NCBI GenBank assembly: GCA_030710605.1
Contig: CP092865.1
Span: 30,474,190-30,538,189, forward strand
From: Cordylochernes scorpioides
Taxonomy: Eukaryota > Arthropoda > Arachnida > Pseudoscorpiones > Chernetidae
Direction: 5' to 3'
Length of the DNA: 64,000 nt
Part shown: piece by piece, positions 1 through 9,473 of the stretch
How positions within the stretch are numbered: position 1 is the first letter of the stretch
How the letters are laid out: each line of letters begins with the position of its first letter
Notes under the pieces: generated by a model
The model's database searches: none
Seen by the model: only the letters and a program-made list of their open reading frames with translations
What the model was told of the DNA's origin: nothing
Position numbers and translations under genes: made by a program

Positions 1-235
1 TTCGACTTTTGCTCTTACAAATGTGCCAGAACCCCGTTTGTTTACTTGCGCTAGCTGGTGGGGTTGGACTTTTGCAAGAATAGGGTGCCATTGAAGCATC
101 ATTTTCAAAGTAGAAAAAGTTCTCAATGCGGGATTTGATCCCAGATCGTATAGGTCGAAAACCAACGGTATAGACCACCCTTCCACCAACGGTATAGACC
201 ACCCTTCCACCGACCTCTTTTTTTTCTTTATTCGA
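1..235 (-). repeat. tRNA-derived SINE, copy 1, cut by the window edge
   Basis: On the minus strand this reads as a tRNA-like head followed by a body shared with copies near 33.4, 35.4 and 45.5 kb. The head keeps a weak B-box (around 130-150). The stretch containing ACGGTATAGACCACCC occurs twice in tandem (about 163-186 and 187-210), so the head has a small local duplication. The 3' part of the element lies outside the window. This is a non-coding, RNA polymerase III-type retroposon by family resemblance, not a functional tRNA. Confidence 0.7.
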
Positions 236-299
236 AGAGGACGACTGTTCTGAGCAATCGTGTAATATCCCAACTTCTCTGAATTGAAAAAAAATGAAG

Positions 300-549
300 A
301 AATTGATTGAATAAAATCATGAAAAATCTTCTGAAGATAGTCCACTATATCAATCGGTACCTTTTACACTCAATAAGCGTAAACCTTCTAATTTTATCTC
401 TCAATTCCTTAGACAAGAACAAAAAGGAGCTTCGTCTGCAACTGTTCAAAACCATGCTCGAAATGATCGACCATGGTGAAGATATGATAAATAATGCCAT
501 AATGGGGGACGAAATATGGATGTATGGATATGATAATGAAACTAAATAA
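300..549 (+). pseudogene. mariner transposase fragment
   Basis: The translated segment ends in GDEIWMYGYDNETK, matching the region around the first catalytic Asp of mariner transposases (usual form GDETWVYGYDPETK, as in the copies at 14.6 and 40.2 kb). Upstream residues resemble the linker before this motif. No second or third catalytic Asp follows, because the sequence switches to LINE-derived sequence near 556. It is a short dead fragment of a cut-and-paste DNA transposase. Confidence 0.7.
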
Positions 550-555
550 TAATAA

Positions 556-948
556 GAATATATTTTTAAAAAGAATAATATTGTATAAAACAATCATCAG
601 GTCAGTTCTTACGTATGGTTAGAAATTTGATATAAATTTATTAATATTCGATGCAAAGAAAAATTGAATTCTATCCAACATCAAAATTTTCTTTGGGCTT
701 TTAGAGCCTATAAAACTACTTCTTCCAACTGTGTCCATAGTTCAGCGAATATCCTCCTTCTCACAGACTATATTGTATCTAAAATAATTTAATATGATTT
801 GGCTCAACTTTCTATAGACGATCAAACTTATTTTAGACCACATTCTCCAAGTATAATTAGATTGTTTTTAAGTGCAAAATTAGATGAATTATTTGTAAAA
901 ACAAATTAAACAACGCTGGGATATTACGTTTTGTGTGTTGAAATAAAA
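556..948 (+). pseudogene. LINE ORF2 C-terminal fragment with its 3' end (same family as 41.9-44.6 kb)
   Basis: Translation with interruptions gives a stretch containing AYKTTSSNCVHSSA and then LLTDYI, closely matching AYKTTSYNCVHSLA and PLIADYI in the long minus-strand LINE at 42.2-44.0 kb. It carries several stops. It ends in a family-specific 3' tail with GGGATATTACG and TTGAAATAAAAG (about 910-948), also seen at 2.5, 13.5, 22.9 and 41.95 kb. It is a heavily decayed, 5'-truncated copy. Confidence 0.7.
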
Positions 949-1167
949 GTTAAAAATAATGTGAATTGTTCTGTAAAGATTAGTTTCTTCCGAAAAAGTG
1001 CAGGACTCAACCATCAAATTCATGGTTGTGACATATTTTTAACAGCAAAGGCATTGTTCACTATGGAATTGTACCACAATAAAATATAACCAAAATATAT
1101 GTTTAGAGGCTGTTTGGTAAAATGTATGTTTTATTCTTATTTGTTATTAATTGTTAATTATTATAGA

Positions 1168-1606
1168 AATTATAAAGCTATACAACCAGTTTTACCGCAT
1201 AAGTTTCTTTTTATTTATGAAAAATCATTTTTAATTTCAAAGAGAAATAATTTAATATTTCTAACTTTTGGATGACGTATGAAAAGGTTGAATATATGAA
1301 GAGTGATGGTCTATATATGAATGGATGACGTATGGAGGGTGAAAAATATGAAGAGTAATGGCGAACGGAAAAATAAAAGTGTCCAGGAGCGTCCAGTTTA
1401 TTTTTCCGTTCGCCATTACTCTTCATATTTTTCACCCTCCATACGTCATCCATTCATATATAGACCATCACTCTTCATATATTCAACCTTTTCATACGTC
1501 ATCCAAAAGTTAGAAATATTAAATTATTTCTCTTTGAAATTAAAAATGATTTTTCATAAATAAAAAGAAACTTATGCGGTAAAACTGGTTGTATAGCTTT
1601 ATAATT
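1168..1606. repeat. long palindrome (fold-back element)
   Basis: Two arms of about 210 bp (1168-1377 and 1397-1606) are inverted copies of each other with no mismatch that I can see; the spacer is about 19 bp and contains GTCCAGGAGCGTCCAG. Each arm also contains an imperfect direct repeat of about 54 bp starting GGATGACGTATG. Nearly identical 80-codon reading frames appear on both strands only because of the palindrome; they are not genes. The 12-bp string ATTATAGAAATT lies at 1160-1171 and again at 1630-1641, a possible target-site duplication. The form fits a fold-back DNA transposon, but an assembly or inverted-chimera artefact is possible. Confidence 0.9.
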
Positions 1607-2495
1607 ATACGCCGCAGTCATTTATAAGTATTATAGAAATTGTTGTTAAATATTATTCATTGATGTTATTCTATTCTTTATTGTTAATTTATATAAAATT
1701 CATTGTTTCATATAATTAATTCTTTATTGTTTTATTTCAATCTGTATATATTTTCATTTATTAATTTTTTTTTTGTATTGATTCGGCAACAGTGTGTTGT
1801 TTATATTTTGTGTTTTGTTTAGTTTACTCGCTAGTCTAGCTAAATCGACGCATCAAGACATGTTAGGCTAATCAAATTAATTTATGTAGCTTTTATTCTA
1901 GAATTCATTAAATCGAAATTCCTTGTTCAATTACGTAGAGTTCCATTAATTCAAGTTTACAGAACTCATTCAAGTGGATCATCGCTATATATACCCCAGC
2001 TCATAGCATTTGACCTAGGTAGTTAACGCGACTACAGAGGCTAAAAAATCTATTATTTCGAAACATGTCAACAACAAAAACCGTAAAAATTTGCTTCTTT
2101 ACTATGACAATGAGCGGCCTTACACTGTGGCATTTTATAAAAAAATTAAAAACACATAAAAAGAAATAGCTTCGAGAGACGATACAATCTATAAAATATT
2201 TATAGATTTTTTTTATAGAAAACTGAAGCCGGAGCATTTTTTTATATGTGTTGGCAAATGAAAAATAAAAAAGATGGCAGATAAAGATAGAGTGTTTATT
2301 TTATCAAAAGTTCAGAAAAATTAATTTATTACTAATTTTCTAAATTTTTATGGAATTCTTTTAGATTTTTTTGTGAAAGCACCTTGTACTTAAGGAACGA
2401 ACCTAAGTGTGGATAGTCTTTTGCATCTTTTGTGTGTATCTCAAAACGTTTTTTTTTTTTTTTTGTAAAAATTTTATAACTGTTTCTGTTTAAAA
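1607..2495. other. AT-rich non-coding DNA
   Basis: I see no coding region or recognisable element here, only AT-rich sequence with short homopolymer tracts (a T run near 2450-2464). Confidence 0.6.
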
Positions 2496-2567
2496 AATGT
2501 AAATCGACGCAATTATCCCTAGCCGGGATATCGCGTTTGTGTGTTGAAATAAATAAACTGAGGTTTC
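2496..2567 (+). repeat. isolated LINE 3' tail
   Basis: It contains CCGGGATATCGCGTTT followed by TTGAAATAAATAAA, the 3' end shared with the LINE fragment ending near 948 and, inverted, with the ends near 13.5, 22.9 and 41.95 kb. No coding sequence is recognisable upstream, so it is a very short 5'-truncated insertion. Confidence 0.6.
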
Positions 2568-3364
2568 AAATCCTTTCACTTTGTTTTTTATACACACTTT
2601 CATAAATAAAAAATAAAATAAAAAAGAACGGAGTTTCGCGTCTCGCAAGGGACTCGAAGAACAGGGAACGATACCTCTTGAACACACATCTCTGTTTACA
2701 TACCACTTATGTACATCTTTTCTGTTCACTTCCTGTCTACCTCTTCTCTCTTTAACACATACTTTTCCATTTAAAAAATATATGAAACTAGATCGATTAA
2801 AAAATATATATAAATAATTCAGAGTGTAGATAAAATAGTGAAATTAATAAAGCATCTGAAGATCTCAAGTTCCATTTCTGAAAAGTTTTTTATACGTATA
2901 TATATTATCTCTCTATTTAAAACGAAACTGTCATTTAGTAGAAGCACCTTAGTTTCAAAAGCCTTAGGTTCTGTCACCTTATCTCCCATAACCGAGGAAA
3001 CTGCTAATAAATGATTACTTATGGCAAAGATTTTTATAATTAGTATGTATGTTAGAAAGTGGCGTTTTGTGGTTTTTAAAATATCTTTTATATATCTTTT
3101 GTATATATTCAAAAGAAAGTCATTAGATTAAATAATAGTTCATAGGTATTTTCCTAGAGAGTTGTCATTTCTCTTAGCTTTCTTTGTTTACGAAAACCTT
3201 TAGGCCAGTCTCTGAAACCTGCTAATGCTTCGTAAAGCGGCAACTAAAGTAGAATAACCATTAATATAAGTAACTCTACCAAAAACGTCACAAAACAAGC
3301 AGTCAGTTTGACTCACCTCTGTGATATGATTTGCAAAATTGAGACAAATAGGTCGTCAGAAAGT
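2568..3364. other. AT-rich non-coding DNA
   Basis: No supported gene. A slightly GC-richer patch at 2625-2750 is not recognised and its short open frame has no family features. Confidence 0.5.
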
Positions 3365-3475
3365 ACTAGACATTGTCACAGATGCCCAAATTATGTATAC
3401 TCTCAATTCAAATTCCGACAAATGTCACGATGCGTAAAATGTGGTTACAATATTTTCCATCAGCTTTCGTAAAAG
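3365..3475 (+). pseudogene. possible LINE ORF1 zinc-knuckle remnant
   Basis: The frame reads CHRCPNYVYSQF and then RCVKCG, resembling the degenerate CCHC knuckles of Jockey/I-type LINE ORF1 proteins (family pattern C-x2-C-x4-H-x4-C followed by RCVKCG). The His and one Cys of the first knuckle are replaced. No full ORF surrounds it. The call rests on a short motif. Confidence 0.4.
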
Positions 3476-3577
3476 ATCAGACAACCGCACCTAAATGCGT
3501 TATTGCCAAGGAGAGTATACAGATAATATAGGTTTTAAGTCTAAAACTAAATTTTAACACACGAATCAAGTTTACCT

Positions 3578-4230
3578 TTGATTTGTTTAAGAAAAAAAAA
3601 AAAAGCTGTGGGAAATATCTACTCAGAAAAAAAAGGTTTCTCCGAAAGCATAACAAAAATGTTAAATGATACAGTATTATCATGGCATATTAACGGTTCT
3701 GACTATCATATCCTTGTGAAAGCGATTTCTCAAATTATGAGGACTGCTACCGACCAGGCTCGCCAAGAGGATCTACTAAGAATATACAGGTCTAAATTTT
3801 ATCTCAAAAGATACAATATCAATATTAGATACCAGTCCGCTCCAAACCTAAGAAACCTTCTCCGTCACCTTAACTCTAAACGAAACTAAAATAAAGAAAC
3901 CCGTTCCAATATCATATACCGTATCTAATGTAAATCTTGTACATCATCCTACATTGGAGAAAATAGGAAAAATTTAATAGAAATATTTTATTCAACACAA
4001 AACGGCCTTTAAAAACCGTAGTCCTTTATCGTTACAGGTAGACCATGCAATTAGGTAAAGCCATATACCAGATTTTGATAATGCAATAGTTTTATACAAC
4101 AATGTACAGGATAAACACACAATTTCTGGAGAGAGCTGGGCATCTATAGAAAATCAAAATAGAAACAAAAATAATATGGATATAAACCATATTCATACCT
4201 ACGGTTAAAACAAAAATAGCCAAACATATT
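3578..4230 (+). pseudogene. Penelope-like element remnant: RT C-terminus and GIY-YIG endonuclease
   Basis: An open stretch (3578-3889) ends with NLRNLLRHLNSKRN, and the same frame continues through two stop codons into IIYRI, CKSC, TSSYIGENRKNL. In Penelope-like retroelements a GIY-YIG endonuclease follows the RT, beginning with an aromatic-rich strand, a Cys-x2-Cys pair, then YIG-x-T-x-R. Here YIG is present, the T is N and the downstream part decays. The order (RT thumb, linker, CxxC, YIG) fits that family. It is inactive because of in-frame stops. The hammerhead-like hairpins elsewhere in the window could belong to the same class, since PLEs are known to carry such ribozymes. Confidence 0.6.
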
Positions 4231-4750
4231 GAAATTTATTTCTGAATATACAATAATATACTTAAATCAAATGATTTTGCCACACTTTCCTATGTTTTAT
4301 AAAACAACACTTCTCGTGCATCACGCGAATAATGAGCTTACAAGGAATTTTAATTTCTAGAAGAAGATAGGCGAACAGCCTCGTCGAAATATCAAATTTT
4401 GCTTTATAATGAAAATATTTTATCCAAAATATGCCTTCCTTATAATATATAATACCGTTAAGAGAATTTCAAAATTTATAACATTTGTTATTTATTAGCT
4501 TAAACAAGTGAGGTTTGTATTTTATATATATAATAAGTAGTTAGCATATAGTAGTATAAACGGAAAATAAATGAAGTAACACCAGCAAAACATTGGTGGT
4601 TAAGCATCATAGTATGATTTAAAAAAGGAATAAGCGAAGAGAAAGTTTTATAGAAAAAAGCAACGACAGAACTTACTTTTTATTCAGACTATGACGCTTA
4701 ACCGCCGATGTTTTGCTGGTGTTACTTCAATTTTTTCCCTTATACTACTA

Positions 4751-5402
4751 CTAGACGAAAGGCCCGGGCAACGCCCGGGGTTTACCCGAGTGCGAATATA
4801 TTTTAAAAACGTTGTCTTGGGTGGTCGCTATTGACAGGGTGGTCTGTATAGACAGATGGATGTATCACACTGCTGATAACAGGGTTGTCTAGAGTGGTCG
4901 CTATAGACAGGGTGGTCTGTATAGACAGGTGGATGTATCACACTGCTGATAACAGGGTTGCCTAAGGTGACCGCTATAGACAGGTGTATGTATCACACAG
5001 CAGATAACAGGGTTGTCTAGAATGGCCGCCATATACAGGGTGGTCTGTATAGACAGGTGGATGTATCACACAGCTGATAACAGGGTTGCCTAGAGTGACC
5101 GCTATGACAGGGTGGTCTGTATAGACAGGTGGATGTATCACACAGCTGATAACAGGGTTGTCTAGAGTGGCCGCTATAGACAGAGTGGTCTGTTTAGACA
5201 GGTGGATGTAGCACACTGCTGATAACAGGGTTGTCTAGAGTGGCCGCTATAGACAGGTGTATGTATCGCACAGCTGATAACAGGGTTGTCTAGAGGGGGG
5301 CAGGGAGGCCACGTGTTCGCTGGCAGCCAATGGGCGCGCATTCTATCCGTGAGCTTCAGACATACCGACAAACAGACAGAATAAGGCAAATATATAAGTA
5401 GA
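4751..5402 (-). mobile_element. small non-autonomous Helitron
   Basis: Read on the minus strand it begins TCTACTTATATATTTGCC (5402 downward) and ends at CTAG (4754-4751). Just inside the end lies the GC palindrome GGGCAACGCCC that Helitrons carry near their 3' terminus. It sits between an A (4750) and a T (5403), the typical Helitron target. It carries no Rep/helicase gene; the interior is mostly a tandem repeat. The other arm of the fold-back element shows the uninterrupted target, so both boundaries are well supported. Confidence 0.9.
4815..5295. repeat. about 73-bp tandem repeat inside the Helitron
   Basis: About seven imperfect units contain GGTGGTCTGTATAGACAGG, ATGTATCACAC and GCTGATAACAGGGTTG. 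Some units lack the first 16-18 bases, including those near 4983 and 5258. Minisatellites of this kind are common in non-autonomous Helitrons. The short open frames across it are products of the repeat. Confidence 0.9.
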
Positions 5403-5620
5403 TATGCTAACTACTTATTATATATATATATATATAACAAACTTCACCTGTTTAAAACTAAATAACAAATTTTATAAATTTTGAAATTCTCTTAACGGTA
5501 TTATTCGATACAGAATTAGCTTGCTGTTCTGACTCTCAAAGTTAAATTCAAAATCTATATTTTTTGAAATATTCAGATTTTCTCTATTCTCTAAAAAAAA
5601 CTACTATATATATATATATA

Positions 5621-6090
5621 TTAAAAATAAAGAAGGCATCTCATGACCACGAGCACATGTGTTTTTTAGATGGCAGAGCGCCATCTAGTAAAGCAAAAAT
5701 AAACTAAACGTTTATTTAGCTTGCTCCGTGATATTTGGTCAACCCAATTTCTTGATAAATCAAGAAAAGCCATCCACGAACGCGTTTCGCGCTGTTGGCG
5801 CTCGTCAGCGTGGAGAAGGCTGTAACCACTGCGACCAAAAAATATTTTTGGTCCCAATGGCTTCCCGAAAAATCAAGAAATGGGTATTTAAGGCCAAATT
5901 TGCGTAAATACGCTTAACGCGCGAAACGCGTTCGTGGATGGCTTTTCTTGATTTATCAAGAAATTGGGTAGGCCAAATATCACGGAGCAAGCTAAATAAA
6001 CGTTTAGTTTATTTTTGCTCCACTAGATGGCGCTCTGCCATCTAAAAAGCACATGTGCTCGTGGTCAGGAGATGCCTTCTTTATTTTTAA
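5621..6090. mobile_element. fold-back element, repeat family B, with 172-bp arms
   Basis: Arms 5621-5792 and 5919-6090 are near-perfect inverted copies around a 126-bp unique centre. Landmarks are AGATGGCAGAGCGCCATCT, CATCCACGAACGCGTTTCG and the outer AAGAAGGCATCTC. TTAA lies at both outer ends. Single-orientation relatives occur at 6745-7045, 18.53-18.81, 37.89-37.98 and 46.80-46.95 kb. There is no coding capacity. Confidence 0.85.
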
Positions 6091-6744
6091 TATCAACACC
6101 TGACCCACTTATCTTTTATTTTTTTCTATTGTTTTTTCATATATATATATATAAACAGAACATAGCCCTTTTCTTACAGGCTCATTTCCTTCTTACCTGC
6201 CATTTAAAACATAATTATAAGCAGACTAAGGAAGGCCTTAAATAAAAATAGCCCTCCAGACCGGAACAGTTTGGCTTTCAGCCAAAATACTCTACCAATT
6301 AGTTGTCGTCACCAAGAAGAAAAGCAATGGCCTCATCAAATGACTGCAGGTGTTTTTTCGATATTTCAAAAGCCATTGATGGTATGGCATGAAGTCCTCA
6401 TCTATAAAGCAATAAACTATCTTACCAATATACTTTATAAGAACAGAAATTAACTTCCTATAAATCATAAATTTCTGAGTTGAAGTCAAATAAGCCCTAT
6501 CTTCCACAAAAGTAATTCTAGAAATGATTCCCCAAGTCACATACAAGTACATACTTTAACAAATGTATTGATCATATTTTGATGATGACACGGCTCTTCT
6601 ATCCTATGCATACAATGCAGAAACAATATACAAGAAAATGCATGTGGTCTGTGTATATGCAGAGATATCGCGTAAAAAAATATCGAATAGAAATTAACCC
6701 CCAAAATACGGATGGTATACTTTATATATATATATATATACAAA
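6091..6744. other. non-coding DNA
   Basis: No gene is supported; short open frames lack any family features. Contains simple (TA)n tracts near 6140-6155 and 6720-6740. Confidence 0.5.
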
Positions 6745-7115
6745 TTAAAAATAAAGAAGGAATTTCCTGACCACGAGCATATGTGCTTTTTAGATGGCAG
6801 AGCGCCATCTAGTGGAGCAAAACTAAACGTTTATTTAGCTTGCTTCGTGATATTTGGCCAACCCAATTTCTTTATAAATCAAGAAAGGCCATCCACGAAC
6901 GCGTTTCGCGCTGCTGGCGCTCGCCAGCGTGGAGTAGGCTGTAACCACTGCGACCAAAAATATTTTTGGTCCCAGAGGCTTTTTGAGAAATCAAGAAATG
7001 GGTATTTAAGGCTAAATTTGCGTAAATACGCTTAACACATTAGAGAACAGTAGAAATATATACGTATATATTAAAAACAAAAATGGCATATCCTGACCAG
7101 ACTCACATGAGCTTT
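6745..7115 (+). repeat. single-arm copy of repeat family B
   Basis: It starts with TTAAAAATAAAGAAGG and includes AGATGGCAGAGCGCCATCT and CTGTAACCACTGCGACC. It covers one arm plus the central part of the 5.6-6.1 kb element and stops near GCGTAAATACGCTTAAC (about 7035). A short terminal piece with GGCATATCCTGACC follows at 7085-7115. The orientation and extent suggest the 5.6-6.1 kb palindrome arose by inverted duplication of this kind of unit. Confidence 0.75.
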
Positions 7116-7439
7116 TCTATAAATTATTCCATAAATACATTTTCAATTAGAAAGGCATATATTGGATCATGTTGTTATATGCTGTTGACACACATTAATA
7201 TATTATAATACCTTGAAAAAGGTTGGCGTTCAGCCAACTGAAATATTGGTAAAATAAATGATATTTTGATCCAATATATGCCTCTTTAATTGAATATATA
7301 TATGTATGTGTGTATCTGTGTTATATAAAAAGTATTCAATTTCAAATTATATTTTTTAGAAAATACACAAACACTACTCTGTAAAGTCGACCGCCAGATG
7401 TCGCGGCTTTCCCTATATAACTCATTGTTGTTGTTTTCT

Positions 7440-8130
7440 TTTGGCCCCACATCCGCTTTGGCCTTACTCCAATGAGTCTTTTAGACAAAAGGTATGCATA
7501 CATCCTCCCTAGAGAGCACATCGTGGTTGGTCTGCTATCAGGACACCCGTGGACGGACAGTTTCGCCCACAGGATAGGCGTCATTGACGATCCTTCCTGC
7601 CCTTACGCGACGCTGACAGGGAAGAAAATCCGTCGCATATCGTTCTAGAGTGCAGGACCCTTGATGCCCTTAGATTCCGCCTCCTCTCCACCTGTACAGT
7701 AGAATTGGGGTACACTCCGCGGTCACTCAAAGACTTTATTTTCAACAGGAGCACTTGGCGAGCCTGCCTGGAGTTCCTGAAGGCTTCTGATAGACTTAAG
7801 CCACGCGTCCGCGCGGAGGATTCCGACCACCTGTGGGACTCGGACTCCTCGCCTCATGGCTAACACCGGTCATTAGCGCCCGCTCGTAGACGCAACTCTG
7901 GTATTTGCTGCGGTTTAAGATCGGCTTCGCGACCTGCCCTGCGTATGTGATCGCCCCTGACGCTGTCTCTGTAACCCCAGGACAAAGGGAAAATGGTTTG
8001 GCGATTCGGCGGCGCGGGCTGATCAGGAAATCGACTTATGCAGGGACCCATTTGAACGCGTTATGCAATCTCTGGTGTACTTTTGTGGTTGGTTGTCTTA
8101 GTACTGGTACCATCACTAGTAATCCTTGAT
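7440..8130 (+). pseudogene. LINE ORF2 C-terminus plus 3' UTR, GC-rich
   Basis: The sequence translates, with one frameshift near 7620, to REHIVVGLLSGHPWTDSF, HRIGV, then NPSHIVLECRTLDALRFRL, ending near 7862. The pattern (HRIG, Cys, then HIVLEC) is typical of the C-terminal region of Jockey/I-type LINEs. The upstream RT is absent. About 270 bp of GC-rich sequence follows before AT-rich DNA resumes, probably the 3' UTR. Its base composition contrasts with the flanks. Confidence 0.65.
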
Positions 8131-9198
8131 ATAAGACTTCAATTTTAAAAATTATATATATCGCCATAGTTTTTTATTAAGAAATATTTATAACTGAAAC
8201 TTTTTAATTTTTATTTTTACAAAAGAAATCTATATTTTTTTAGAATTCGTTGAATTATTTCCGTTTTATTTAATATTCTTATCTAATCAACACCTGTCTT
8301 TCTTTTATCTTCCCTGGCCTGGGGATTCTAACCTTTTTTAAAAACCCTCATGGCGTGCAGCACCTTGGTACTTTGCTATAGTGCATTGCGGCTTGTCTGC
8401 TTGATATATTTATTTTTGGGCTCGAAAATCATACATTTTGGTTAATAGCCAAAAGAAACATATTCTCCCTTTTCCTTTGGCGGGTTAAATCTTTTTGTAA
8501 TTATATAAATACTTTTTCTACTTTTTATTTTATTTTCTTTATTCTTAGCGCCTTAAGTCAGATAGTAAGTAATTTATCCATTTATGCATTCTATATTTTA
8601 TGATAACAATTAAAGTGATTGTTATATTTAAACTCTTTTTATTATTCTTTCTACGACTGCAAGCCATTGGTATATGGGTTTTGTACCAAAATGATCGATA
8701 GTTCCTCTATCCCAGCAATCAATTTAATATAACAGTATTCAATATCTCTCTAACAAAGAGCAAATAATTATATTAGCAAACAAATTCCTATCTCATCTCA
8801 AATTGTACATAACATATATATAATCTGAGAAAAATACTGTATACTTTATTAAAGTACATACTTACATATGGATGCCCAATTTTATAAGAAAGATTCACTA
8901 ATCGAATATGACTTCAAACTTGAATATATAAAGGATTGTTTTAAAAAATTGGCATTGATATTCTATGAAGGTAAACTATCGAACCCATTTTAAGGAGAGC
9001 CTGAGACTATAATTTAAAAAAGGCCCTTAGACCAAAACAAAGTTTTATTCACATTTAAGCAAAACAAAGAAAATAATATATTGAAACAACAATCGAGCCT
9101 GTTTATTATCTCACATTACTGAAAGAAACATGTAGCATATGGTACAGGCCATATTTATATGATGTAGATTTCTGATATTAATGTATATATTAATTGTA
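8131..9198. other. AT-rich non-coding DNA
   Basis: No gene, RNA or repeat is recognised. Confidence 0.6.
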
Positions 9199-9352
9199 TT
9201 TAGACGAAAAGACGAAATAAAAGAAGAAGAGTTTCTTTTAATAGAAATATATCAAAGCAAGCTTTCGGGCAAAAAACCCTTCTACAGGCGTGTTTTTTGC
9301 CCGAAAGCTTGTTTTGATATACTTGCTTTGATATTTCGTCTTTTCGTCTAAA
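9199..9352. mobile_element. small inverted-repeat element carrying a hammerhead-like hairpin
   Basis: Terminal inverted repeats TTTAGACGAAAAGACGAAAT (9199 on) and its complement (to 9352) bracket a core with CCTGTAGAAGGG, loop, CCCGAAAGCTTGC on the minus strand (9257-9289) and a partial inverted copy beside it. The same tail and core recur at 38.68-38.77 kb. The hairpin resembles a hammerhead ribozyme core (C-U-G-x-x-G-A, stem II, G-A-A-A) but has U where the conserved A6 should be. Activity is not established. Confidence 0.6.
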
Positions 9353-9473
9353 TATTACCAAGAAGAATATTATAGTCGATATTCATTGTATATTAATGAA
9401 ATGGGTTGCTCATTGTAAGTGTGTGTGTCAGCTAATAAAATTCATTTTAAATGGACATTTATGAAATCGAAGC

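Larger units (their letters stand above)
4452..5503. mobile_element. fold-back DNA element interrupted by a Helitron
   Basis: The left arm (4452-4617) and right arm (4684-4750 plus 5403-5501) are inverted copies. Matching landmarks are ATACCGTTAAGAG at the outer end, AATAAGTAGTTAGCATA in the middle, and GAAGTAACACCAGCAAAACA near the centre. The right arm is split at 4750/5403 by the 652-bp Helitron. A TA dinucleotide flanks both outer ends, consistent with a TA target. No transposase is encoded, so it is a non-autonomous, MITE-like element. Confidence 0.8.

Noticed and set aside
1211..1563. Two homologous 80-residue proteins on opposite strands
   Set aside because: They are the same sequence read from the two arms of a palindrome.
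4815..5295. CRISPR array
   Set aside because: Units are contiguous 73-bp repeats without unique spacers, in eukaryotic DNA inside a Helitron.
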